Of a stretch of 11,048 bases of DNA, positions 1-6,531 are shown in pieces. Origin of the DNA: Alphaproteobacteria bacterium (GTDB taxonomy: Bacteria > Pseudomonadota > Alphaproteobacteria > Sphingomonadales > Rhodothalassiaceae); NCBI GenBank assembly GCA_003695555.1, contig RFIU01000200.1:1-11048 (forward strand). Direction: 5' to 3'. The position numbers were made by a program, and so were the translations under genes. Every line of letters starts with the position of its first letter. Position 1 is the first letter of the stretch. The notes beneath the pieces were generated by a model. It had not been told where the DNA came from. It saw only the letters and a list, made by a program, of their open reading frames with translations, and searched no databases.

Positions 1-446
1 AGGGCCAGACGGACCCCTGCGTCGCGGCCTCCCTCCACCGGCCCGGGATTGAAGCGCGAAGCAAGTAGCACACCGACCGCGACCCCGATGAGCAGCAACG
101 CCGCCACTGCCAGCGCCGGTCGGGCCATGGCCATCGCGCCAGCCGCGGGGCGGGACCATACGGCCAGCCAGCGGTGAAGCAGGCGGGCAGGCGCCGCCTG
201 CCGTTGCCGGTCGCGGCCTGCCGATGTCCCTTCACTCAACAGCGCCGCCAGCGCTTCGGGGATTGGCCGCTCGGCGAAGGCCGCATCCATCGCATGGCGC
301 AGGGCCTCGTCGGCCGCGCGCAGTTCTTCCAGCTCGGAGCGCAGCCCGGGTGAGGACGCGAGTGCCGCTTCGACCCGGCGGCGATCTTCGGCGTCGAGCT
401 CGTCGTCGAGATAGGCACTCAACAGTTCAGGAGAAATTTCTTCCAC
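1..446 (-). CDS. Membrane-anchored anti-sigma factor (partial, C-terminus beyond left edge)
   Basis: This probably holds the ECF sigma factor encoded just upstream inactive at the inner membrane. I read it directly from the complement: a GTG start at 446 preceded by GGAG eight bases upstream, beginning V/M-EEISPELLSAYLDDELDAE. That opening (SPELLSAYLDxELD, then an E/L/R-rich helix to about residue 60) is typical of cytoplasmic anti-sigma domains. The zinc-binding HxxxCxxC motif of the ZAS type is absent. A basic/tryptophan linker (residues 78-100) precedes one hydrophobic segment, about residues 110-129, so the N-terminus should be cytoplasmic and the rest periplasmic. The periplasmic part is cut off after about 18 residues by the window edge. 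The start lies 14 bases after the sigma stop, so the two genes are almost certainly co-transcribed and translationally linked. Family assignment is good; the partner is inferred from adjacency. Confidence 0.85.
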   Translation of the reverse strand, partial: MEEISPELLSAYLDDELDAEDRRRVEAALASSPGLRSELEELRAADEALRHAMDAAFAERPIPEALAALLSEGTSAGRDRQRQAAPARLLHRWLAVWSRPAAGAMAMARPALAVAALLLIGVAVGVLLASRFNPGPVEGGRDAGVRLA

Positions 447-460
447 TCTCCTCACTCCGC

Positions 461-988
461 TTAATCCGCCTCGGCACCCTCGCTTGCGTGCAATTCCTTG
501 GCCAGACGCGTTCGGGCACGCGCCAGACGGCTCATCACGGTTCCCACCGGCACCGCCAGCAGTTCGGCCGCCTCGCGATAGCTCATGCCTTCGACCGCCA
601 CCAGATGCAGCACCTCGCGCTGTGCCTCCGGCAGGCGGGCAAAGGCGGCCATCGTGTCACGCCAGTCAAGCCGTGCCTCCATCGCCCCCGCCCCGTCGAT
701 CGGCGGATCTCCTAGCGCGTCGAGCGTCGCCGTGCGGCCGCCACCGCGGGCGCGTTCGCGCCGCCATTCGTCGATCCAGACGTTGCGGCACAGACGGAAC
801 AGCCAGGAACGGAACGACTTGCCGGGCTGTTCTCGATAGCGGTCGGGCCGCTCCAGCACCTTCAGCACGGTCGCCTGCACGAGATCGTCGGCCGCAGCAC
901 CCTCGCCGGTGAGCGAAAGGGCATAACGCCCAAGATGCGGAAGCGAATCCAGCACCATTCGCCTGATCCGTTCGGCATCCACCGCCAT
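461..988 (-). CDS. ECF-type RNA polymerase sigma factor (sigma-70 family)
   Basis: This is an extracytoplasmic-function sigma factor that directs RNA polymerase to a small regulon. I start it at ATG 988 (MAVDAERIRRMVLDSLPHLG), preceded by GGAAGGGG, giving 175 residues, the usual ECF length. The reading frame stays open well upstream, but that part is only the antisense of the acidic repeat in the divergent protease gene. Region sigma-2 spans about residues 12-82 (ADDLVQATVLKVLERPDRY, then SFRSWLFRLCRNVWIDEWRR). Region sigma-4 spans about 108-163, with LPEAQREVLHLVAVEGMSYR and the helix-turn-helix ending VGTVMSRLARARTRL. There is no extra C-terminal domain. The anti-sigma gene follows after 14 bases. 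The divergent protease cluster is the most obvious candidate target. I could not identify an ECF promoter that I trust. Confidence 0.93.
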   Translation of the reverse strand: MAVDAERIRRMVLDSLPHLGRYALSLTGEGAAADDLVQATVLKVLERPDRYREQPGKSFRSWLFRLCRNVWIDEWRRERARGGGRTATLDALGDPPIDGAGAMEARLDWRDTMAAFARLPEAQREVLHLVAVEGMSYREAAELLAVPVGTVMSRLARARTRLAKELHASEGAEAD

Positions 989-1059
989 CACCCCTTCCAA
1001 CGCATGAGCACGCGTTCCTATTCCCGCCCGGTACCGCGCCTGCGAAAACCGCCGCAGCG

Positions 1060-1078
1060 TCTTCACCCCTTCTTCACC
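1060..1078. promoter_or_regulatory. Direct repeat TCTTCACC x2 at 11-bp spacing, possible operator
   Basis: Two exact copies of TCTTCACC (GGTGAAGA on the other strand) lie at 1060-1067 and 1071-1078. They are 11 bases apart start to start, about one helical turn. They sit in the intergenic region between the divergent sigma gene (start 988) and protease gene (start 1130-1202). Same-face tandem half-sites in a divergent promoter region suggest a regulator site, but eight bases can recur by chance and no regulator is identified. Confidence 0.25.
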
Positions 1079-1201
1079 TGCACCGTAAAAAGAATGGAGC
1101 GCTCGGCCGTTTGGTCGTGATATTGGTAGGTGGCCGGGGAATGCATGACAAGTCGGATGCGTTTTCTCATGACCAGCGGCGAGATGAAGGGAGCGATTGG
1201 C

Positions 1202-3082
1202 GTGAACGCTAGCGCGGCAAGACACGACCCGCATGGCGGACCGACTGAACGCCCGCGGCCATCGATCCATGTCCGAGTGTTGGTCGGGGTGTTCTGCCTC
1301 TTGCTTGCACTCACCGCGGACCCGAGTTGCCGACCGGTCATGGCGAAGGCGATTTTCCTTTCCGACGAGCTTTCGGCAACATTCGTTGCGCGCCCCCCAG
1401 AAGACGATGTCGAAGATGATGTCGAGGACGAGGTCGAGGATCGCGTCGAGGACGAGGTCGAGGATCGCGTCGAGGACGAGGTCGAGGATCGCGTTGAGGA
1501 CAAGGTCGAGGATCGCGTTGAGGACAAGGTCGAGGATCGCGTTGAGGACAAGGTCGAAGATCGCGTCGAGGACAAGGTCGAAAGCGAGGTCGAGCACGGC
1601 GTCGAGCGAGATGTGGAAGATGATGTGGAAGACCGGGTCGATGGAGACGTTGCCGACGACTTTGATGCCGGCTCGCGCGAGGATGACGCGAAAGCGGACC
1701 GCAGGGCCGGGCGGGGGGAAGACGATGCCACCCATGGGCGGCATGACCGGAAGAGCGATCGCGATGCTTATGATGATGAGAAAAAAGAAGAGAGGGACCG
1801 GCGCCGCGGCCACGCGAGCCATGGTGAGAGAGAGGCGGCCCATGATCATCATGAATTCGCCGTCATGCGCACGATCGAGGGCCGCCGCGAGCTCGCTATC
1901 GCAGACGAACTGCTGATCCTGGTCCCCCGCACCATGGCTGCACCCCTGCGCGCACGGATTGCCGCCGACCGGGCGGTGGCCGCCGTTTCGGACACCGAGC
2001 TTCGGCTGCTAGACCGGACGCTGCTGCGGGTACGCAGCCGGACCGGCGCCTCGATCGCCGATCTGCGCCGGCGCCTGGCAGCGCGCCTGCCCGAAGGCGG
2101 GCAGATCGACCTCAATCACGTTTATCGCCCCCAGCAAATGCGGGCCTCCGGCAAAGGAGTCGCCGATCGGGCGGCCGCTACCGGCAGTCCGGATGCGGGG
2201 CTGCCGCCTGCCGCCTTCGCGCCGATGCTCGGCCTGCCTCAGCGCGGGCTCAGGTTCGCCGGGGTGCCGATCGGCATCGTCGATTCCGCGGCCCAGCGCA
2301 GCCACCCCTGCCTGCAGGGACGCAGCTTCGCCGAGCGGCACTTCATCCCCGACGGCAAGCAGGTTTCCCACGACCATGCGACGATGATGCTCTCGATCCT
2401 GCTGGCCCGACCCGAATGCGGCATCAGGGGCCTTTTCGAGGAGGCCGACGTTTCGCTGGCGGCGGTATTCTTCGATACGCCCGATTACGGGCCGCTCACG
2501 ACAGCCGAGGCGCTGGTATCGGCGATCGACTGGCTGGTCCGCCGGAAGGTACGGGTGATGGTGCTGGCGCTTGCCGGACCGGCGAACCGCCTGCTGGAAT
2601 CCGCGGTGAGGGCAGCAGCCGAGCGAGGCATCGTCCTGATCGCGGCAGCCGGCAACGGCGGACCGCAGGCCCCGCCGGCCTATCCGGCCGCATGGCCCGA
2701 GACGCTCGCGATCACCGCGCTTGACCGTCAAGGCCGTGTCTATGCCCATGCCGGACGCGGCCCGCATATCGATTTCTCTGCCCCGGGCGTCGGGGTTCGG
2801 GTTGCCAGGACGGGTGATGGCAGCCAGCTAAGGCCGGCTTCCGGCACCTCCCTCGCCTGTGCCTTTGCCGGCGCGGCCATCGCTTGGTGGCTATCCGAAG
2901 AAGAACCGGACATGAGCCTGCCGGGCGCCAACAACATGCCCGACGTGAAGCTTCGTGGCAGGCTCGCCCCCCTCATCGTGCGCCTGCGCAGCGCCGCCCT
3001 CGACCTTCCGCCCGCCGGACGTGACCCCGATAGCGGTCATGGTCTGTTGCGCCTTCCCGCATTGCCGGCATCCGGGCCATGA
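1202..3082 (+). CDS. Exported subtilisin-like (S8) serine protease with N-terminal acidic tandem repeat
   Basis: This is a secreted or periplasmic serine endopeptidase. I prefer GTG 1202 because AAGGGAG lies eight bases upstream; the frame is open back to GTG 1130, with an ATG at 1145 as an alternative. Numbering from 1202 (626 residues), a signal/anchor helix lies at about 24-39. A V-E-D-x repeat follows at 67-146, then a K/R/E/D-rich low-complexity stretch to about 220. Next comes a prodomain-like region at about 233-312, ending in HVYRPQ, which resembles subtilase propeptides. The catalytic domain at about 354-564 keeps the whole triad: Asp361 in GIVDSAAQ, His392 in HDHATMM (HAT in place of the common HGT), Asn485 in AAAGNGG as the oxyanion residue, and Ser550 in SGTSLA. 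The domain is compact, about 210 residues. Lying divergent to an ECF sigma/anti-sigma pair, it could be part of the regulon or cleave the anti-sigma. That role is inferred. Confidence 0.9.
   Translation: MNASAARHDPHGGPTERPRPSIHVRVLVGVFCLLLALTADPSCRPVMAKAIFLSDELSATFVARPPEDDVEDDVEDEVEDRVEDEVEDRVEDEVEDRVEDKVEDRVEDKVEDRVEDKVEDRVEDKVESEVEHGVERDVEDDVEDRVDGDVADDFDAGSREDDAKADRRAGRGEDDATHGRHDRKSDRDAYDDEKKEERDRRRGHASHGEREAAHDHHEFAVMRTIEGRRELAIADELLILVPRTMAAPLRARIAADRAVAAVSDTELRLLDRTLLRVRSRTGASIADLRRRLAARLPEGGQIDLNHVYRPQQMRASGKGVADRAAATGSPDAGLPPAAFAPMLGLPQRGLRFAGVPIGIVDSAAQRSHPCLQGRSFAERHFIPDGKQVSHDHATMMLSILLARPECGIRGLFEEADVSLAAVFFDTPDYGPLTTAEALVSAIDWLVRRKVRVMVLALAGPANRLLESAVRAAAERGIVLIAAAGNGGPQAPPAYPAAWPETLAITALDRQGRVYAHAGRGPHIDFSAPGVGVRVARTGDGSQLRPASGTSLACAFAGAAIAWWLSEEEPDMSLPGANNMPDVKLRGRLAPLIVRLRSAALDLPPAGRDPDSGHGLLRLPALPASGP
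1421..1588 (+). repeat. 24-nt tandem repeat encoding VEDEVEDR / VEDKVEDR
   Basis: There are seven consecutive 24-base units inside the protease gene. Units 1-3 (1421-1492) are identical. Units 4-5 (1493-1540) are identical to each other and differ from 1-3 at two positions (gtc to gtt, and gag to aag, giving E to K). Unit 6 differs from 5 by one base, and unit 7 (1565-1588) is degraded. Looser V-x-D-x repeats continue on both sides, about 1403-1640. The near identity of neighbouring units points to recent expansion by slippage or unequal crossover. Confidence 0.95.
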
Positions 3083-3197
3083 AGAATATCCCTTCATCAT
3101 CACGCCATTCTTGCCGAAGGGAATAGATCGGCCCGCGCTCACGTTGAACGGAAGGTACCTCTAAGGCACGTCCGATCAACAAGACGAGGAGGCGACG

Positions 3198-4007
3198 ATG
3201 AATATTTCCCTTTCCTTCCTGAAAACGAAGGCCCGGCTGGCATCGGCAATGGCCATCGCCGCGGCTCTGGGGCTCTGGACGCTCCCCGCCGGCGCTCAGA
3301 CCGCCGATGATGTTCGCGACGCCGCGCGCGATACGGCCGATGATGTTCGCGATGCCGCACGTCATGCCGCTGATGAAGCGCGCGAAGCGACCCGTGAAGC
3401 CGCTGATGAAGTTCGCGACGCCGCGCGTGAAGCCGCCGATGAGGCGCGCGAGGCGACCCGTGAAGCGGCTCGTGAGGCGCGCGAGGCGGCCCGTGAAGCA
3501 GCCGATGACGTTCGCGACGATGTCGATGATGACGTTCATGACGATGTCGATGACGATGTCCGCGACGATGTCGATGATGACGTCCGCGACGACGTCGATG
3601 ATGACGTTCGTGACGATGTCGATGACGATGTCCGCGACGACGTCGATGATGACGTTCGCGACGATGTCGATGATGACGTTCGTGACGATGTCGATGATGA
3701 CGTTCGCGACGATGTCGATGATGACGTTCGCGACGATGTCGATGATGATGTCCGCGATGACGTCGATGATGATGTCCACGATGACGTCGATGACGATGTT
3801 CGCGATGACGTCGATGATGACGTCCGCGACGATGTCGATGACGATGTCCGCGACGATGTCGATGATGACGTTCGCGACGACGTCGATGACGATGTCCGCG
3901 ACGATGTGGATGATGATGTCCGCGACGATGTCGATGATGATGTCCGCGACGACGTCGATGACGATGTCCGCGACGACGTCGATGACGAAACCGATGGTGA
4001 CGGCTGA
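3198..4007 (+). CDS. Secreted acidic repeat protein: LEA-like 11-mers followed by (DDVDDDVR)n
   Basis: I know no named family for the whole protein (269 residues). The start at 3198 has a strong GAGGAGG just upstream. A clear signal peptide (basic n-region FLKTKAR, alanine-rich core, cleavage after PAGA, near residue 33) sends it to the periplasm or beyond. Residues 35-100 are six 11-residue repeats such as AADEAREATRE and AADEVRDAARE. These match the spacing of group 3 LEA 11-mers (A-A-x-x-A-R/K-E), which form amphipathic helices. Residues 107-258 are 19 copies of DDVDDDVR (His replaces Arg in units 1 and 11), then DDVDDETDGDG. The array carries roughly -78 net charge by counting side chains. 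There is no enzymatic domain and no EF-hand or glycine-rich RTX motif. It lies 115 bases after the protease and 77 before the barrel gene. Cation binding, desiccation protection or a surface spacer are possible roles, none demonstrated. Confidence 0.88.
   Translation: MNISLSFLKTKARLASAMAIAAALGLWTLPAGAQTADDVRDAARDTADDVRDAARHAADEAREATREAADEVRDAAREAADEAREATREAAREAREAAREAADDVRDDVDDDVHDDVDDDVRDDVDDDVRDDVDDDVRDDVDDDVRDDVDDDVRDDVDDDVRDDVDDDVRDDVDDDVRDDVDDDVRDDVDDDVHDDVDDDVRDDVDDDVRDDVDDDVRDDVDDDVRDDVDDDVRDDVDDDVRDDVDDDVRDDVDDDVRDDVDDETDGDG
3300..3497 (+). repeat. Six 33-nt units encoding 11-residue LEA group 3-like repeats
   Basis: The translated units are TADDVRDAARD, TADDVRDAARH, AADEAREATRE, AADEVRDAARE, AADEAREATRE and AAREAREAARE, directly after the signal peptidase site. 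A seventh hybrid unit (AADDVRDDVDD) leads into the octad array. The period is exactly 11 residues throughout, with small hydrophobic residues at positions 1, 2 and 5 and charged residues elsewhere. Confidence 0.9.
3516..3986 (+). repeat. 24-nt tandem array encoding DDVDDDVR, 19 full units plus a partial
   Basis: Nineteen consecutive 24-base units (3516-3971) and a final DDVDD make up most of the secreted acidic protein. The amino acid sequence is almost invariant. The third codon positions of Asp (GAC/GAT), of the second Val (GTC/GTT) and sometimes of Arg differ between neighbouring units. The Val-Asp pair at positions 3-4 is nearly always GTC GAT. The only replacements are Arg to His in units 1 (CAT) and 11 (CAC). 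The composition keeps at least four of the six frames open, which creates large false ORFs here. Confidence 0.95.
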
Positions 4008-4084
4008 ATCAGATCGTCCAGGGCAACCGGAAACCGTGCGACGTGCGGATACTGCCCGCAGCAAGAAAAGGAGGAAATGCTTTG

Positions 4085-5032
4085 ATGAATCTGTCTGGAA
4101 TCACGATGCCCGCCAAGGCGGTGCTCGCTTCGGGGCTGGCGCTGACGTGGGCCACCATGGCCGCTTCGCCTTCGCCGGCGGCAGGGGCTGAAGAAAAGGT
4201 CAAATGGGAATTCGAGGTGAGCAGCGGCATCGAGTACGACAGCAATATTTCGGTCATTCAGCTCGATACGAGTACCGCCAATGACGATTTTGCAGGCCTG
4301 ATCGACGCCGGCCTTTCGCTTACCGCGCCCTTGGGCGCGAAGACAAAACTGCGCGCAGGCTATGATTTTTCGCAGAGCCTGCACTTCGACTTTACCAATT
4401 TTGATATCCAGAGCCATCGGGCAAGCGCCGGCATCGGCCATGATTTCGGACCTGTCACCTTCGATATCGACTACAATTTCGCCCATGCTACGCTGGGGCG
4501 GAAGGGCTTCCTGGACCTCAACCGGATCACCCCGGCGCTGTCCGGCTTTCTTGGCCGCAAGGTCTTCGTGCGCCTCGCCTATGATTACACCGACAAGAAC
4601 TTCCTGAACCGTACCGCTCGCGACGCCACGGTCAATGCGGTGGGGGTGAGCCTCTACTATTTTCTCGATGGCACCCGCAGCTATTTCACGACCACCTACC
4701 GCTACAAGGATGAGAACGCGACGGCGGCGGAATTCGACTATCGCGGTCATGATCTGCGGCTGCGTTACACGCGCAAGTTCCCCTTCGGTGCCGACGAGGC
4801 CCGCTTTCGCATCGGTGGCCGTTACGAAAAACGGAATTATCGATCCGTCACACCGTCGATCGGTCAAATCCGCGATGATGACCGGTTGCGGTTCGAAACA
4901 TCACTCGAGATCCCGATCAGCCGGCACCTTTTCGCCGAGGTCGAGTACGAGTTCGACGATTTCTCGTCCAATCTTCCTTCGGCGGACTTCCGCCAGCACC
5001 TCGTCTCCGGCCGGCTGGGGATACGCTTTTGA
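4085..5032 (+). CDS. Outer-membrane beta-barrel protein, uncharacterised
   Basis: This is a 315-residue predicted outer-membrane protein. I start it at ATG 4085, which follows AAGGAGG (4068-4074); an upstream in-frame ATG at 4043 would put 14 polar residues before the signal peptide. The signal peptide runs to about AAGA (residue 35). The rest alternates polar and aromatic/hydrophobic residues in strand-length blocks (GIEYDSN, TKLRAGYDFSQSLHF, VTFDIDYNFAHA, VFVRLAYDYT, SYFTTTYRYKDE, DLRLRYTRKF, HLFAEVEYEF), and it ends in an aromatic (GRLGIRF), the usual signal for barrel insertion. Roughly 12-14 strands are plausible. The GIEYDSN opening and overall size resemble barrel domains of the DUF560/Slam kind, but no TPR domain precedes it. 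It is last in the cluster with the protease and acidic repeat protein, so it may export or anchor the repeat protein; that is inference. Confidence 0.85.
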   Translation: MNLSGITMPAKAVLASGLALTWATMAASPSPAAGAEEKVKWEFEVSSGIEYDSNISVIQLDTSTANDDFAGLIDAGLSLTAPLGAKTKLRAGYDFSQSLHFDFTNFDIQSHRASAGIGHDFGPVTFDIDYNFAHATLGRKGFLDLNRITPALSGFLGRKVFVRLAYDYTDKNFLNRTARDATVNAVGVSLYYFLDGTRSYFTTTYRYKDENATAAEFDYRGHDLRLRYTRKFPFGADEARFRIGGRYEKRNYRSVTPSIGQIRDDDRLRFETSLEIPISRHLFAEVEYEFDDFSSNLPSADFRQHLVSGRLGIRF

Positions 5033-5066
5033 GACGTGGTCTGCCGCAAGACCTGCGCCACGATGA

Positions 5067-5104
5067 CGAAAGGGCGACCCGTCGGGCCGCCCTTTCGCTT
5101 TGTC
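5067..5104. terminator. Hairpin terminator between convergent genes
   Basis: A perfect 10-bp inverted repeat, CGAAAGGGCG (5067-5076) and CGCCCTTTCG (5088-5097), encloses an ACCCGTCGGGC loop that can itself pair. A modest T-rich tail (CTTTGTC) follows on the + strand. It sits between the stop of the rightward barrel gene (5032) and the stop of the leftward MAPEG gene (5121), so it can serve both transcripts. Confidence 0.75.
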
Positions 5105-5120
5105 TGGGGCTGGGCCGCCC

Positions 5121-5525
5121 TCAAGCGGCATAGAGCTTTTCGATCACCTTCAGGAAGATGACGATCTCCGCTCCCCAGCCGACCAAGAATGCAAGAGTGC
5201 GCAGGACCGGAATGCCGAGGATGTAGATGACGGCATGGGCGACGCGCGCCCAGAAGAAGACGACGGCCGCAAGGCCGACGGCTGCGGCGATGCCGAGCAC
5301 TTGTGCGATCAGCACGAGGGCGGCGAAGTGCACCAGATTCTCGACCAGATTGGCGTGCGCGCGCTGGGCACGATCCGCCCAGTCGGGCAGTGGCGGCGCG
5401 TTCGGATCGGGATTGCCCATGACACCCATCAGGCCGCGAGCCTGAAAGCGGGCCAGCACATAGGGCAGCCACAGAACGCCGCATAGCGCAGCACTCCAGG
5501 CAAGAGCGACGAGAGCCGTATTCAT
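5121..5525 (-). CDS. MAPEG family membrane protein
   Basis: This is a small integral membrane protein of 134 residues in the MAPEG family (membrane-associated proteins in eicosanoid and glutathione metabolism). Bacterial members are mostly uncharacterised; some have glutathione transferase activity. It has about four hydrophobic helices (near 2-25, 64-78, 80-104 and 106-126). The family's signature after helix 1 is present as DRAQRAHANLVENL (51-64), and the second conserved arginine region as FFWARVAHAVIYILGIP. Start ATG 5525 has GGGAGGA about six bases upstream. It is a single gene, convergent with the barrel gene across a shared terminator. The 247 bases before it (5526-5772) hold no convincing gene or promoter that I can point to. 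The substrate is unknown. Confidence 0.9.
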   Translation of the reverse strand: MNTALVALAWSAALCGVLWLPYVLARFQARGLMGVMGNPDPNAPPLPDWADRAQRAHANLVENLVHFAALVLIAQVLGIAAAVGLAAVVFFWARVAHAVIYILGIPVLRTLAFLVGWGAEIVIFLKVIEKLYAA

Positions 5526-5772
5526 TTCGGTTCCTCCCCTGTTTCACCATGAGGACGGGGGCCGTCCCGATCCGGGTCGAGCCACCCCGCCCCTTGCGGG
5601 AATGCGGACGATCGGCAACACGGAACCGTCACCCCGGCGGTTGCCCCTCGCCATGGCCCCGCCGGGCATGCCGGACCGGCCAGCCCGTCCGCGCGCAAGA
5701 ACTTAACACGTCATCAACCAAAGCCACAGGAATTTCCGGGCAAAGGACTTTCACCCCCGCCGGTGGACGCGA

Positions 5773-6366
5773 TCAGGGCTCCAGCTCGCTGTCCCAATAG
5801 AGATAGTCGCGCCAGGATTCGTGCAGATAGTTCGGCGGAAAGGCGCGGCCCGCTTCCATCAGCTGATGACGCGTCGGCCGCCAGGGCCGGGTCAAGGGGT
5901 GCATGTGCGCCTCTTCGGGCGTGCGGCCGCCTTTCCTCAGATTGCAGGGGGCGCAGGCAGTGGTGACGTTCGTCCAGGTGGTCCGCCCGCCATGGGCACG
6001 CGGAACGACGTGATCGAAGGTCAGTTCGTCTCGGCCCCCGCAGTACTGGCAGCGGAATCGGTCGCGCAGGAACAGGTTGAAGCGCGTGAAGGCGGGCCAG
6101 CGCCCCTGTTCGACATATTCCTTCAGGGCGATCACCGACGGCAGCCGGATCTCGGTTGTCGGCGAGCGGACGATGCGATCGTACTCGGCGACCACCTGCA
6201 CCCGGTCGAGAAAGACTGCCTTCAAGGCCGTCTGCCAGTGCCAGAGCGAAAGCGGAAAATAGCTCAAGGGGCGAAAATCGGCGTTGAGGACGAGCGCCGG
6301 ACACGCCTCCGGCGAAATGCTGGCCGGAGCGAGGCCCTCGCCGCCCGGTATCGGACCGTCAAGCAT
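5773..6366 (-). CDS. HNH endonuclease family protein
   Basis: This is a predicted metal-dependent nuclease of 197 residues, full length. The C-terminal half carries a zinc-supported HNH fold: Cys106-x2-Cys109 (RCQYCGG), the catalytic Asp118-His119 pair (LTFDHVVPRAHGG), Asn133 (TWTNVTTAC), and Cys138-x2-Cys141 followed by NLRKGGRTPEEA. The N-terminal half (VLNADFRPLSYFPLSLWHWQ) is a conserved extension I associate with a stand-alone HNH protein common in alphaproteobacterial chromosomes rather than in mobile elements. Start ATG 6366 has AGGAAGG eight bases upstream. No methylase, toxin or phage gene is nearby, so a restriction or mobile role is not suggested. The real substrate is unknown. The 165-base gap to the esterase gene (6367-6531) shows no clear feature. 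Confidence 0.92.
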   Translation of the reverse strand: MLDGPIPGGEGLAPASISPEACPALVLNADFRPLSYFPLSLWHWQTALKAVFLDRVQVVAEYDRIVRSPTTEIRLPSVIALKEYVEQGRWPAFTRFNLFLRDRFRCQYCGGRDELTFDHVVPRAHGGRTTWTNVTTACAPCNLRKGGRTPEEAHMHPLTRPWRPTRHQLMEAGRAFPPNYLHESWRDYLYWDSELEP

Positions 6367-6531
6367 GACGTCCGCCTTCCTCTCCTCACCTCAGGCGGCC
6401 CATCCGCTGCGCCTTATGCGCGCCAGCGCTGCCGCTCTTGGGGCATCACCCACCCCGCCACACAAGATACAGTGTTCCGCCGGCATGGCAAGCGCCGATC
6501 CGGCGACACCGGAGAGGAAGGAAGAAATCGG

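Noticed and set aside
990..1015. GGAAT-N17-CGTT on the minus strand just before the sigma gene, resembling an EcfG-type promoter
   Set aside because: It would put the transcription start almost on the ATG, leaving no room for the ribosome binding site, and the -35 is not the full GGAAC.
989..1852. N-terminal extension of the sigma factor frame to position 1852
   Set aside because: The extension reads the complement of the protease repeat and has no domain. The ECF fold begins near the ATG at 988, which has its own ribosome binding site.
3140..3185. TTGAAC with a downstream CGTCCG as a promoter for the repeat protein gene
   Set aside because: The -10 match is poor for both sigma70 and common ECF consensus sequences; no support beyond a partial -35.
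3516..3986. CRISPR array or satellite DNA explanation for the 24-nt tandem repeat
   Set aside because: There are no unique spacers; the units are directly abutting, multiples of three, in frame, and conserved at the amino acid rather than base level.
2973..4064. Long antisense frame encoding a hydrophobic VIDIVAD-type repeat over the acidic array
   Set aside because: It is the complement of the DDVDDDVR repeat. Asp/Val codons read backwards give Ile/Val/Asp codons with no stops, it has no ribosome site of note, and the sense gene has a signal peptide and strong ribosome binding site.
3307..4867. Other large overlapping frames over the array (Met/Thr/Ser-rich on +, SSTSSRTSS-rich on -)
   Set aside because: They are stop-free only because of the repeat's codon composition, and they run out of the repeat into nonsense sequence antisense to, or out of frame with, the real barrel gene.
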